NCBI GenBank assembly: GCA_028717055.1
Contig: JAQUOO010000008.1
Location: 1-22,862 of the forward strand
Reading direction: 5' to 3'
DNA from: Candidatus Omnitrophota bacterium
GTDB lineage: Bacteria; Omnitrophota; Gorgyraeia; Gygaellales; Profunditerraquicolaceae
DNA: 22,862 bases
This document shows positions 1-7,987 of the stretch, in pieces; within the stretch, counting starts at the first letter, position 1; every line of letters begins with the position of its first letter. The notes beneath the pieces were generated by a model. The model made no database searches, was not told where the DNA came from, and saw only the letters and a program-made list of their open reading frames with translations. A program made the translations under genes and the position numbers.

Positions 1-873
1 AACGGCATTGGCGAACGCTGCGGAAACGCAGATTTAATCCCGATTATTGCCAACTTAAAATTAAAAATGGGTATCGATTGCATTCCTGACGATAAGCTTA
101 AAGAATTAACCCATGTTTCCCATTTTATAAGCGAAATCAGCAATATGAGGCAGCGCCCGGATCAGCCTTATGTCGGTGAATCCAGTTTCGCCCATAAAGG
201 AGGAATGCATATCAACGCGGTAATGAAAAATTGCCTGACCTATGAACATATTGATCCGGCGCTAGTAGGAAATCACCGCAGAATCCTGGTTTCTGAACTT
301 GCCGGAAAAACCGGGGTGTTGATCCGCGCAAAAGATATTGACCTGGACTTGAACAAGGAGGATCCAAAAACAAAAAAGATTCTCAAGCTTGTGCAAAAAC
401 TGGAACACGAAGGATATCACTTCGAAGCAGCCGAAGGATCTTTTGATCTTCTGATGAAACGGGCCTTGAAAAAATACAAGAAATTCTTTGAGTTGGAAGG
501 CTTTCGAGTAGTTATTGAAAAAAAATCGGATAAAGATATAACTACCGAAGCAATTATCAAAATTAAAGTAAAAGGAGTAAAAGAACACACTGCCGCTGAA
601 GGAGACGGCCCGGTAAATGCCCTGGACAACGCTCTGCGTAAAGCCTTAAAGGATTTTTACCCCACGCTCTCCAAAATGCATCTTTCCGATTTTAAGGTTC
701 GCGTGCTGGATGAAAAAGCCGGCACAGCCGCAAAAGTAAGAGTGCTAATCCAATCCCAGGATGAGCTGGAGAGCTGGAATACTATCGGAGTATCAGAGAA
801 TATTATTGAAGCCAGCTGGAATGCCCTTGTTGACAGCATCGAGTATAAATTGCTTAAGGATAAACAAAGCTAG
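1..873 (+). CDS. cimA: Citramalate synthase, C-terminal part (5' end outside window)
   Basis: The reading frame is open from base 1, so the gene begins upstream; the ATG at 67 is internal. The first residues read NGIGERCGNADLIPII, a motif of the citramalate/isopropylmalate synthase family, followed by a helical linker and a C-terminal LeuA-type allosteric dimerization domain (roughly the last 130 residues, ending with VGVSENIIEASWNALVDSIE). That ending and the RVLDEKAGTAAKVRVLI stretch are typical of the CimA group rather than LeuA. Family knowledge: CimA condenses acetyl-CoA with pyruvate to give (R)-citramalate, the first step of the threonine-independent route to isoleucine, and the C-terminal domain mediates isoleucine feedback. 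It is followed by a palindromic repeat and then valS. LeuA or homocitrate synthase are less likely alternatives. Confidence 0.9.
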   Translation, partial: NGIGERCGNADLIPIIANLKLKMGIDCIPDDKLKELTHVSHFISEISNMRQRPDQPYVGESSFAHKGGMHINAVMKNCLTYEHIDPALVGNHRRILVSELAGKTGVLIRAKDIDLDLNKEDPKTKKILKLVQKLEHEGYHFEAAEGSFDLLMKRALKKYKKFFELEGFRVVIEKKSDKDITTEAIIKIKVKGVKEHTAAEGDGPVNALDNALRKALKDFYPTLSKMHLSDFKVRVLDEKAGTAAKVRVLIQSQDELESWNTIGVSENIIEASWNALVDSIEYKLLKDKQS

Positions 874-898
874 AAAGTTATAGGTAAAACGTAATATA

Positions 899-1017
899 AA
901 ATGACAAAATTCAAAATTCAAAATAAATCTAAAACTCAAATACCAAAACAGAAGTTTTGTCATTTGGTATTTGTCATTTAAATTTATTTTGGATTTTGAG
1001 CTTGAGCATTTGATGTT
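899..1017. repeat. Dispersed AT-rich palindrome, copy 1 (cimA-valS gap)
   Basis: Imperfect inverted repeat filling most of the cimA-valS gap. The left arm is built of CAAA-rich words and the right arm of TTTG-rich words. Clear pairings are CAAAATAAAT (919-928) with ATTTATTTTG (982-991) and TCAAAAT (911-917) with ATTTTGA (993-999). The apex is AAAAC-AGAA-GTTTT (945-958). It is about 95% identical by eye to copy 3 over the central 100 bases. I see no ORF and no convincing promoter in it. Confidence 0.85.
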
Positions 1018-1065
1018 AACAATTTTACTTTTCTATTTCTTAGTTAGAGTAGATTTTAAGAAAAT

Positions 1066-3714
1066 ATGATTGACGATATTCCAAAACAATATAGCCCCAA
1101 AGAAACCGAGGATAAGTGGTATAAGTTTTGGGAAGACAACAAGCTATTCTCCGCCAAACCAAACCCCGCGAAAAAACCGTATACCATAGTCATACCTCCA
1201 CCCAATGTGACTGGCATCTTGCATATGGGACATGCCTTAAACGACACTATCCAGGACATCCTTATCCGCTACCAAAGAATGCAGGGGAAAGAGGCCCTTT
1301 GGATGCCCGGGACTGACCATGCAGGAATAGCCACGCAGAATGTAGTTGAGAAATCAATCGCCAAAGAAGGTTTAACACGCCAGGATTTAGGCCGCGATAA
1401 ATTCATCGAGCGCGTCTGGGCCTGGAAAGAACAATACGGCTCAACTATAATCCGTCAACTTAAAAAATTAGGCGCATCCTGCGACTGGAGCCGCGAGCGT
1501 TTTACGATGGATGAAGAATACTCCAAGGCGGTTGTGGAGGTTTTTGTCAGATTATACGAAAAAGGCCTGATCTACCGGGGCAGCTATATAATAAATTGGT
1601 GCCCGCGCTGCCAGACTGCCTTATCTGACGAAGAAGCTCCGCATAAAGACCTGCAAGGCAGCCTTTACTATTTGAAATACCCGCTCAAAGATAACCCGAA
1701 TGAATTCGTAACCGTAGCCACCACCCGGCCGGAAACCATGCTGGGAGATACGGCAGTGGCGGTTAACCCCAAAGATAAACGGTATAAGAACCTAGTCGGC
1801 AAAATTTTAATCCTCCCCCTAATTAACCGCGAAATAAAAATTATCGCAGATAATACGGTTGATATGGAATTTGGAACCGGAGCAGTTAAGGTCACCCCGG
1901 CCCATGATCCAAATGATTACGCCATGGGTAAAAAACATAACCTTGAATTTATCAATGTTATGCATCCTAACGGGGTCTTGAATCAGAGCGCCGGTGATTA
2001 CAGCGGGATGGACAGATTTGAAGCCAGAGAAGTAATTTTGGAAGACTTAAAGGAAAGAAAGCTTTTAGAAAAAATCGAACCGCATCATTTATCCGCCGGA
2101 CACTGCTACCGCTGCCACACCATTATCGAACCATACCTGTCCAAACAGTGGTTTGTGAAAATGAAACCCCTGGCTAAACCCGCGCTGGAAGCGGTTAAAA
2201 AAGGAACTATCAAATTTTATCCGAATCGCTGGACCAGGGTTTATCTAAACTGGATGGAGAATATCCAGGACTGGTGTATTTCAAGACAGATCTGGTGGGG
2301 CCACCGCCTGCCTGTATATTACTGCCTGAATTGCCAGAAAAAAAATCCCGAAGACGGGGTAATCGTGGCAAAAATAAAACCGGAAAAATGCCCTGAATGC
2401 GGTTCTGCCGGAATTTACCAGGATGAAGATGTGCTGGACACCTGGTTTTCTTCCTGGCTTTGGCCATTTGCTACTTTTAAAAATAAAGACGAACTGAAGT
2501 ATTTTTATCCCACTTCAACCCTGGTTACCGCGCCCGAGATAATCTTCTTTTGGGTAGCCCGGATGGTTATGGCCGGATTTGAATTTATGCAGGAAGCTCC
2601 CTTTAAAGATGTTTATATTCACGGGACAGTGCGTGATGTTGAGGGGAAAAAAATGTCCAAATCTCTGGGCAATATCATCGATCCCCTGGAAATAATCAAC
2701 GAATACGGCACCGATGCTCTGCGTTTCAGCCTTATCTCCATTACAGCCCAAGGCCAGGATGTCTTTTTGTCCAAGGAGAGGTTTGAGCAGGGAAGAAACT
2801 TTGCCAATAAAATTTGGAATGCTTCCAGGTTTATTTTAATGAACCTGGAGGCTTCATTGGTAAAAACCGATCTTTGCGTATTCTTTAAAAAAGAAAACCT
2901 TAGCCTGGTTAACCGCTGGATATTAAGCAGATTTTACTCTACCCTTAAAGAAGTTGAAGAAAATCTTGAAAATTATCAGTTTAATGAAGCAGCCAATTCA
3001 CTTTATGCTTTCTTCTGGCATGAATTTTGCGATTGGTACCTGGAGATCATTAAATCCGATATCCGCTCCATGCCTAATCAAATAGTAATGTATAAAATCC
3101 TTGAAAAATCTTTAAGGGTTTTGCATCCTTTTATGCCTTTTATTACCGAAGAACTCTGGCACAAACTTCCCAACAACGATAATCCCATTATGATTTCAAC
3201 CTGGCCGCACATCCAGGAGAATATCATCGATCCAAAGTCCGAGAGAACAATTGAAGAAGTTATAGAAATAATCTCCGCCATAAGAAATATGCGGCTTGAA
3301 CTTGATATTCCTCCTCAAGAGGAAAATGTGGGCGTTAAAATCGCTGCTTCCGGCAAAACAAAAAGGGTGGTCCTGGAATCGCTCTCCAGCCAAATTAAAA
3401 GTTTAGCTAGATTAAATAAGCTGGAGGTTTTAAACGAATACAAGAAGGCTTCCGGCGAATTTACCAGCGTTTTGAAGGATATGCATATAACTATTCCCTT
3501 GGCCGGAGTAATTGATATAGAGAAACATAAGGAAAAAATCGAGGCTAGAATAAAAAAGGCTCAAAACGACATTGTTTCAAAAGAAAATATGCTCTCCGAT
3601 AAGAACTTTTTAAATCGGGCGCCCGCTGAAATCGTGGAAAAAGAGAAGGAGAAATTAAATAATCTAAAGGAAGAGGCGAAAAAACTAAAAGGGGTTAAAG
3701 ATGGCCTTAGATAA
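1066..3714 (+). CDS. valS: Valyl-tRNA synthetase
   Basis: Cytoplasmic class I aminoacyl-tRNA synthetase that charges tRNA-Val. The 882-residue length is normal for the family. The HIGH-type signature is HMGH at residues 53-56 inside PPPNVTGILHMGH, and KMSKS lies at 529-533. Between them is the CP1 editing domain, which in the family removes mischarged threonine. Cys pairs (WCPRC, HCYRC, YCLNC, KCPEC) suggest bound zinc. The last ~65 residues form the Lys/Glu-rich coiled coil characteristic of ValRS, which separates it from IleRS and LeuRS. The ATG at 1066 follows palindrome copy 1 and has only a weak purine stretch upstream rather than a clear Shine-Dalgarno sequence. The 3' end overlaps nadC by 14 nt, so translation is probably coupled. 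Confidence 0.97.
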   Translation: MIDDIPKQYSPKETEDKWYKFWEDNKLFSAKPNPAKKPYTIVIPPPNVTGILHMGHALNDTIQDILIRYQRMQGKEALWMPGTDHAGIATQNVVEKSIAKEGLTRQDLGRDKFIERVWAWKEQYGSTIIRQLKKLGASCDWSRERFTMDEEYSKAVVEVFVRLYEKGLIYRGSYIINWCPRCQTALSDEEAPHKDLQGSLYYLKYPLKDNPNEFVTVATTRPETMLGDTAVAVNPKDKRYKNLVGKILILPLINREIKIIADNTVDMEFGTGAVKVTPAHDPNDYAMGKKHNLEFINVMHPNGVLNQSAGDYSGMDRFEAREVILEDLKERKLLEKIEPHHLSAGHCYRCHTIIEPYLSKQWFVKMKPLAKPALEAVKKGTIKFYPNRWTRVYLNWMENIQDWCISRQIWWGHRLPVYYCLNCQKKNPEDGVIVAKIKPEKCPECGSAGIYQDEDVLDTWFSSWLWPFATFKNKDELKYFYPTSTLVTAPEIIFFWVARMVMAGFEFMQEAPFKDVYIHGTVRDVEGKKMSKSLGNIIDPLEIINEYGTDALRFSLISITAQGQDVFLSKERFEQGRNFANKIWNASRFILMNLEASLVKTDLCVFFKKENLSLVNRWILSRFYSTLKEVEENLENYQFNEAANSLYAFFWHEFCDWYLEIIKSDIRSMPNQIVMYKILEKSLRVLHPFMPFITEELWHKLPNNDNPIMISTWPHIQENIIDPKSERTIEEVIEIISAIRNMRLELDIPPQEENVGVKIAASGKTKRVVLESLSSQIKSLARLNKLEVLNEYKKASGEFTSVLKDMHITIPLAGVIDIEKHKEKIEARIKKAQNDIVSKENMLSDKNFLNRAPAEIVEKEKEKLNNLKEEAKKLKGVKDGLR

Positions 3715-4582
3715 ACATTTTCTTTCTGAACGCGCGCCAAAACTCGACCAGGAAAAATTGGATTATATTGTCCGGCATGCTTTAATCGAAGACATTGGCA
3801 GAGGAGACATTACCACGCAGCTAACGATTCCTAAAGACAAAACAATCACCGCCCACATCTTGCTTAAAGAAAAGGCGGTTGTCTGCGGGATGGATGTGGC
3901 TAAGCATGTTTTCAAAGCAGTTGATTCATCAATCATATTCAAAGGCCTGGTTGAAGACGGCAAAGAAGTCAAACCAATTAAAACTATTGCCCGGATCTCA
4001 GGAAAGGCAACCAGCATTTTGAGTTCAGAGAGAGTGGCGCTTAACCTCTTAAGCCTGCTTTCGGGCATAGCGACTAAAACAAAGGAATATGTCGAGCATA
4101 TCGAGCCTTATAAAGCTAAAATTACCGATACGCGTAAAACTCTTCCGGGTTTAAGAGATTTACAGAAATACGCCGTGCGCGTTGGCGGCGGCCATAACCA
4201 CCGGATGGGGCTGGATGAAATGATCCTGATTAAAGACAACCATATCAAAGTTACCGAAGGTTATGAAAAATTACCCAGTATTCCCAAAGGATACAAGATC
4301 GAAGTGGAAGTGCAGAACCTTGATGAATTCAAGCACGCTTTATATTTTAAACCTGATGTAATCATGCTGGATAATATGAGCCTGGAAGACATGAAAGAAG
4401 CGGTGAAAATCAGGAATAATACCGAATTCAAAAGCCATCATCCGCCTACAATGCTGGAAGCCAGCGGAGGAGTTGATTTTAACTCGGTTAGAAAAATCGC
4501 TAGCCTCGGTATCGATATTATCTCTATAGGCGAATTGACTAACTCGGTTAAAGGCGTTGACATGAGCCTAGAGGTCGTTTAA
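3701..4582 (+). CDS. nadC: Nicotinate-nucleotide pyrophosphorylase (carboxylating)
   Basis: Quinolinate phosphoribosyltransferase: quinolinate plus PRPP gives nicotinate mononucleotide, CO2 and PPi, in de novo NAD synthesis in the cytoplasm. The 293-residue length is typical. Family signatures are visible: DIGRGDITT near residue 31, DTRKT at 143-147 (PRPP/quinolinate contacts), VGGGHNHRMGLDEMILIKDNH just after, and the barrel strands VEVEVQ, DVIMLDN and LEASGGVD, with the ISIGELT end. The ATG at 3701 lies inside the 3' end of valS (14-nt overlap), with AAAAGGGG at 3687-3694 as ribosome binding site, so it is probably translationally coupled to valS. One base separates its stop from the uvrB start. 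No nadA or nadB is visible nearby. Confidence 0.96.
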   Translation: MALDKHFLSERAPKLDQEKLDYIVRHALIEDIGRGDITTQLTIPKDKTITAHILLKEKAVVCGMDVAKHVFKAVDSSIIFKGLVEDGKEVKPIKTIARISGKATSILSSERVALNLLSLLSGIATKTKEYVEHIEPYKAKITDTRKTLPGLRDLQKYAVRVGGGHNHRMGLDEMILIKDNHIKVTEGYEKLPSIPKGYKIEVEVQNLDEFKHALYFKPDVIMLDNMSLEDMKEAVKIRNNTEFKSHHPPTMLEASGGVDFNSVRKIASLGIDIISIGELTNSVKGVDMSLEVV

Positions 4583-4583
4583 A

Positions 4584-6575
4584 TTGCCAGGTTTTAAGCT
4601 TGTTGCGAAATTTAATCCTTGCGGCGACCAGCCTGATGCGATAAATAGCCTGACCAAAAATATTCTTTCCGGTAAACAGTTTAACACCCTGTTAGGAGTC
4701 ACCGGTTCAGGAAAAACTTTTACCCTCGCCAACACAATAGCCAGAGCAAACCTTCCCGTACTCGTCATTTCCCATAACAAAACTCTAGCAGCACAGCTAT
4801 ATTCTGAATTTAAAGAATTTTTTCCTCATAATGCCGTAGAATACTTCGTAAGTTATTACGATTATTATCAACCTGAAGCCTACATTCCTTCAACCGATAC
4901 TTACATAGAAAAGGATTCCGCAATCAACGACAGGCTTGACCGCCTGCGCCTTTCAGCAACCACCTCTTTAATGAGCCGCAGCGATGTCATTATCGTAGCT
5001 TCGGTATCCTGCATTTATAATCTTGGCGATCCCGAGAGCTACAACAATATGCTAGTCTTTCTTGAAACAGGCAGAGAAATCAGCCGCGACGAATTAATTA
5101 CTAAGTTTATTCAGGTTCAATACGAAAGAAACGATTACGAATTTATCCGGGGGAAATTAAGAGTGAGAGGGGATACCCTGGAAATTTTTCCGTCTTATCA
5201 GGAAAAAGCGGTGCGCCTGGAATTAAACGGCGACAAAATCGAAAAAATATCCGAGTTCAACCCTGTTTCAGGAGAAATGATTAATCAACTGGAAAAAATC
5301 GCGATTTACCCGGCAAAACATTTTATTATTTCCCAAGATAAAATCGCTGCCAGCCTTAATTCCATAAAAGAAGAACTGGAGAAACAGCTTGAAATCCTAA
5401 AATCCCGGAATAAATTACTGGAGGCCCAAAGGCTGGAATCCCGGACCAAATACGACCTGGAAATGTTAAAAGAAATAGGCTATTGCCATGGAATCGAAAA
5501 TTACTCCCGCCACTTATCAGGCAGGCCCGGCGGTTGCCGCCCCTATTCTTTAATTGATTATTTTCCGGATAAATTTCTTACTATTATCGATGAATCACAC
5601 GTAACCATACCGCAAATCCGGGGAATGTATGAAGGAGACAAAGCCAGAAAAGAAGTGCTGGTAAAATACGGTTTCCGCTTGCCCTCGTGCCTGGATAACC
5701 GCCCTTTGAAATTTGAAGAATTCAATAAATTGATAAAGCAAGTGGTTTTTGTCTCGGCTACACCTAACGAATATGAAATCAAAAAAAGCGAGAACAAACT
5801 GGTTCAGCAGGTTATCCGGCCAACCGGTTTAGTTGACCCTGAAATCGTTATCCGTCCATCCGAAAATCAAATGGACGATTTAATCAAAGAAGTAAAAGAG
5901 CGGGCTAAACTTAACGAACGCGTGCTTGTTACCACTCTAACTAAACGCACCGCCGAAGATTTGACTGTTTATCTGCAAGAAAAAGGCCTAAAAGTAAAAT
6001 ACCTGCATTCAGAAATCCAAACCATCGAACGCTCAACTATTCTCAGGGACCTAAGAAAGAAAAAATTCGACTGCCTCGTCGGAATAAACCTGTTAAGGGA
6101 AGGCCTGGATCTGCCGGAAGTTTCCCTGGTTGCAATTCTGGATGCCGATAAAGAAGGCTTCCTGCGCTCAGCAACCAGTTTAATCCAGGTTTCCGGAAGA
6201 GCAGCCCGTAATATAAACGGTAAGGTAATTATGTACGCTGATACGATTACCGGCTCAATGAAAAAGGCAATCGATGAAAGCAACCGCCGCAGAAAAATAC
6301 AACTGGAATTCAACAAGACAAACAACATCAATCCGCGTTCAATCAAAAAGGCTATTAAAGAAGGAATCGAGGATTTAGCCGAGGCCGAGGAATTTGTGGT
6401 TAACCTTACCGGCGAAGCTAAAGATGAATTTGAGTTGCGTAAATATATTTCCGAGCTAGAATATGAAATGGAACTTGCGGCGAGGAACCTGCAGTTTGAA
6501 AAAGCCGCGGCAATAAGAGACAGGGTTAAGGAATTAAAATTAATGACAAATACCAAAGCTCAAAATCCAAAATAA
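4584..6575 (+). CDS. uvrB: Excinuclease ABC subunit B (TTG start)
   Basis: Damage-verifying helicase-like subunit of the UvrABC nucleotide excision repair complex. The 663-residue protein has Walker A GVTGSGKT at 38-45, the DNA-clamping beta-hairpin (YYDYYQPEAYIPSTDTYIEKD, about 92-112), the DESH motif (IIDESHV), the C-terminal helicase motifs (GINLLREGLDLPEVSLVAILDADKEG; QVSGRAARN), and a UVR domain (about 620-650) that contacts UvrC. The start is inferred to be TTG at 4584: it gives the usual short N-terminus (PGFKLVAKFNPCGDQ) and GAGGT at 4571-4575, inside the end of nadC, is a well-placed ribosome binding site. Only one base separates it from the nadC stop. The final ten residues (MTNTKAQNPK) and stop are encoded by palindrome copy 2, so the tail is probably acquired and non-essential. 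Confidence 0.97.
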   Translation: MPGFKLVAKFNPCGDQPDAINSLTKNILSGKQFNTLLGVTGSGKTFTLANTIARANLPVLVISHNKTLAAQLYSEFKEFFPHNAVEYFVSYYDYYQPEAYIPSTDTYIEKDSAINDRLDRLRLSATTSLMSRSDVIIVASVSCIYNLGDPESYNNMLVFLETGREISRDELITKFIQVQYERNDYEFIRGKLRVRGDTLEIFPSYQEKAVRLELNGDKIEKISEFNPVSGEMINQLEKIAIYPAKHFIISQDKIAASLNSIKEELEKQLEILKSRNKLLEAQRLESRTKYDLEMLKEIGYCHGIENYSRHLSGRPGGCRPYSLIDYFPDKFLTIIDESHVTIPQIRGMYEGDKARKEVLVKYGFRLPSCLDNRPLKFEEFNKLIKQVVFVSATPNEYEIKKSENKLVQQVIRPTGLVDPEIVIRPSENQMDDLIKEVKERAKLNERVLVTTLTKRTAEDLTVYLQEKGLKVKYLHSEIQTIERSTILRDLRKKKFDCLVGINLLREGLDLPEVSLVAILDADKEGFLRSATSLIQVSGRAARNINGKVIMYADTITGSMKKAIDESNRRRKIQLEFNKTNNINPRSIKKAIKEGIEDLAEAEEFVVNLTGEAKDEFELRKYISELEYEMELAARNLQFEKAAAIRDRVKELKLMTNTKAQNPK

Positions 6576-6693
6576 ATCCCTGCCTACCGGCAAGCAGGCA
6601 AATGTCAAATTTCAAATAACCAAACTTTAGTTTTGATATTTGTCATTGGGATTTTGGATTTCATTTGTCATTTGAATTTTGTAATTTGACATT
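6543..6693. repeat. Dispersed AT-rich palindrome, copy 2 (uvrB end-coaX gap)
   Basis: The most divergent full copy. The left arm starts ATGACAAATACCAAAGC inside the uvrB reading frame, and the right arm ends about seven bases before the coaX start. The apex is AAAC-TTTA-GTTT (6622-6633). The left arm contains a GC-rich hairpin foreign to the other copies: CCTGC (6579-6583) pairs with GCAGG (6594-6598), or alternatively TGCCT (6581-6585) with AGGCA (6596-6600). This looks like a nested insertion. Confidence 0.75.
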
Positions 6694-6700
6694 AAATAAT

Positions 6701-7468
6701 ATGCTATTAGCCATCGACATAGGCAATACAAATATATCCTTCGCAATATTTAAAGGCGGCAAAATCATTAAAAGCTGGGATATCCCCTTAAAAGAATACC
6801 GAGGCATCCGGACGCTTGAAACACCTATAAAGGACGCGCTTATCTGCAGCGTAGTTCCCCAAATAACCCAAAGGGTCTCTAGGGATATAGCGAAGGCAAC
6901 CGGCGTAAAACCTAAAATAATAGGAAAAGATATCCTTATCCCCCTTAAAAACCTTTATAAAAAACCCGAACAACTTGGCACGGATCGCCTGCTTAATGCC
7001 TACGCAGCCAGTCAAATTTATTCTGCTCCGGCAATAATAGTGAGCTGCGGAACAGCCATAACAATAGATGCGGTATCTAAAAATTCAGAATATCTTGGCG
7101 GATTTATTATCCCGGGGCTAAACTCTTCGTTATCCGCATTAAACCTGAATACCGCGCTTTTACCCAAAGTTAAATTAGTTCCAGCGACAAAAAATATTGG
7201 TAGAAATACACAAGATTGCATTTTAAACGGAGTAGTGTTAGGAAGCGCGTCCGCAATAGATGCCTTAATTGAAGCCATCAGTTTCAAAACAGGAACAAAT
7301 ACCAAAATCATCGGCACTGGAGGAGATATTAATTTAATGAAGAAGTTTTCTAAGCGCGAAATAAAAGTAAACAAAAATCTTATTTTAAATGGTATTTTCT
7401 TGCTCTACAAGGGGGAGCTTATAGCTGAAACCAGAGATTGCAGGTATAATTTATTAAAAAAAACTTGA
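6701..7468 (+). CDS. coaX: Type III pantothenate kinase
   Basis: Catalyses the first step of CoA synthesis, ATP-dependent phosphorylation of pantothenate, in the cytoplasm. From the ATG at 6701 the protein has 255 residues, the usual CoaX size. It shows the ASKHA-fold phosphate motif DIGNTN (6-11), GTDR at 93-96 with the likely catalytic Asp95, CGTAITID (116-123), GGFIIPG and GTGGD near the C-terminus. The frame is open further upstream, but that extension lies in palindrome copy 2; the ATG puts DIGNTN at the expected place. No Shine-Dalgarno sequence is seen in the 20 bases before it. It is not fused to birA. Its stop codon (7466-7468) lies within the -35 box of the groESL promoter. Confidence 0.95.
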   Translation: MLLAIDIGNTNISFAIFKGGKIIKSWDIPLKEYRGIRTLETPIKDALICSVVPQITQRVSRDIAKATGVKPKIIGKDILIPLKNLYKKPEQLGTDRLLNAYAASQIYSAPAIIVSCGTAITIDAVSKNSEYLGGFIIPGLNSSLSALNLNTALLPKVKLVPATKNIGRNTQDCILNGVVLGSASAIDALIEAISFKTGTNTKIIGTGGDINLMKKFSKREIKVNKNLILNGIFLLYKGELIAETRDCRYNLLKKT

Positions 7469-7492
7469 CAAAAAAAAAATTTTGTTTATAAT
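7465..7492 (+). promoter_or_regulatory. groESL promoter (sigma70-type)
   Basis: TTGACA at 7465-7470 and TATAAT at 7487-7492 both match consensus exactly, with a 16-bp spacer containing an A9/T4 run. The -35 box overlaps the coaX stop codon, so coaX ends where groESL transcription control begins. The CIRCE operator starts at the last base of the -10 box. Confidence 0.9.
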
Positions 7493-7518
7493 TAGCACTC
7501 TTAGGAATTAAGTGCTAA
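7492..7518 (+). promoter_or_regulatory. CIRCE operator (HrcA binding site)
   Basis: TTAGCACTC (7492-7500), a 9-bp spacer, then AAGTGCTAA (7510-7518). This is the classical CIRCE inverted repeat TTAGCACTC-N9-GAGTGCTAA with one mismatch at the innermost base of the right arm. It covers the expected transcription start, so HrcA bound here should block groESL transcription until heat shock. hrcA itself is not in the window. Confidence 0.95.
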
Positions 7519-7545
7519 AATTAACCAAATCAAAGGAGGGAACTT

Positions 7546-7836
7546 ATGGAAATCAAACCATTAGGGGACCGCATCGTAGTTAAGGCTTTAGAGGCCGAAG
7601 CTAAGACTAAAGGTGGAATAGTTCTGCCTGACACAGCAAAAGAGAAGCCTCAAGAGGGTAAAGTGGTTGCCGTAGGAAAAGGCAAGGTTCTGGATAACGG
7701 AACTACGCAAGCTCCGGAAGTTAAAGTAGGAGATAAGGTTTTATACGGAAAATATTCCGGCAATGAAATTACCACTAAAGAAGGCGAAGAGTTATTAATT
7801 ATGCGTGAAGAAGACATATTGGCTGTTATCAAGTAA
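7546..7836 (+). CDS. groES: Co-chaperonin GroES
   Basis: The 10-kDa co-chaperonin that caps the GroEL ring in the cytoplasm. The 96-residue length is standard. It begins MEIKPLGDRIVVK, has the mobile-loop region EAEAKTKGGIVLPDTAKEKP (about 16-36) with the GroEL-contacting GGIVLP, the KVGDKVLYGKYSG segment, and ends EEDILAVI. A strong ribosome binding site, AAGGAGGG at 7533-7540, precedes the ATG. It is the first gene of a CIRCE-controlled operon with groEL, but palindrome copy 3 sits between the two genes. Confidence 0.98.
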   Translation: MEIKPLGDRIVVKALEAEAKTKGGIVLPDTAKEKPQEGKVVAVGKGKVLDNGTTQAPEVKVGDKVLYGKYSGNEITTKEGEELLIMREEDILAVIK

Positions 7837-7849
7837 GCAAGGTAATGAC

Positions 7850-7967
7850 AAATGACAAAATTCAAAGCTCAAAATAAATCTAAAACTCAAATGCCAAAAC
7901 AGAAGTCTTGTCATTTGGTATTTGTCATTTAAATTTATTTTGGATTTTGAGCTTTAACATTTGGATT
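7850..7967. repeat. Dispersed AT-rich palindrome, copy 3 (inside groESL operon)
   Basis: Near-identical to copy 1 over about 100 bases. The left arm begins ATGACAAAATTCAAAGCTC at 7852, the apex is AAAAC-AGAA-GTCTT (7896-7909), and the right arm ends just before the groEL ribosome binding site. It occupies nearly all of the 151-bp groES-groEL gap and should fold into a long AU-rich hairpin in the bicistronic mRNA. Confidence 0.85.
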
Positions 7968-7987
7968 TCAAAAAAAGGGAGGATTTT

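Noticed and set aside
5969..6556. A 195-residue open frame on the - strand inside uvrB
   Set aside because: It lies opposite a well-conserved gene, has no ribosome binding site or recognisable domain, and its Ser/Leu/Arg-rich composition is what antisense reading of such a gene gives.
6665..6700. Upstream TTG start for coaX
   Set aside because: The twelve extra residues come from palindrome sequence; the ATG at 6701 places DIGNTN at residues 6-11, as usual.
7961..7987. Upstream TTG start for groEL adding nine residues
   Set aside because: The extension is encoded by the end of palindrome copy 3 and would include the ribosome binding site; the ATG at 7988 fits the family start.
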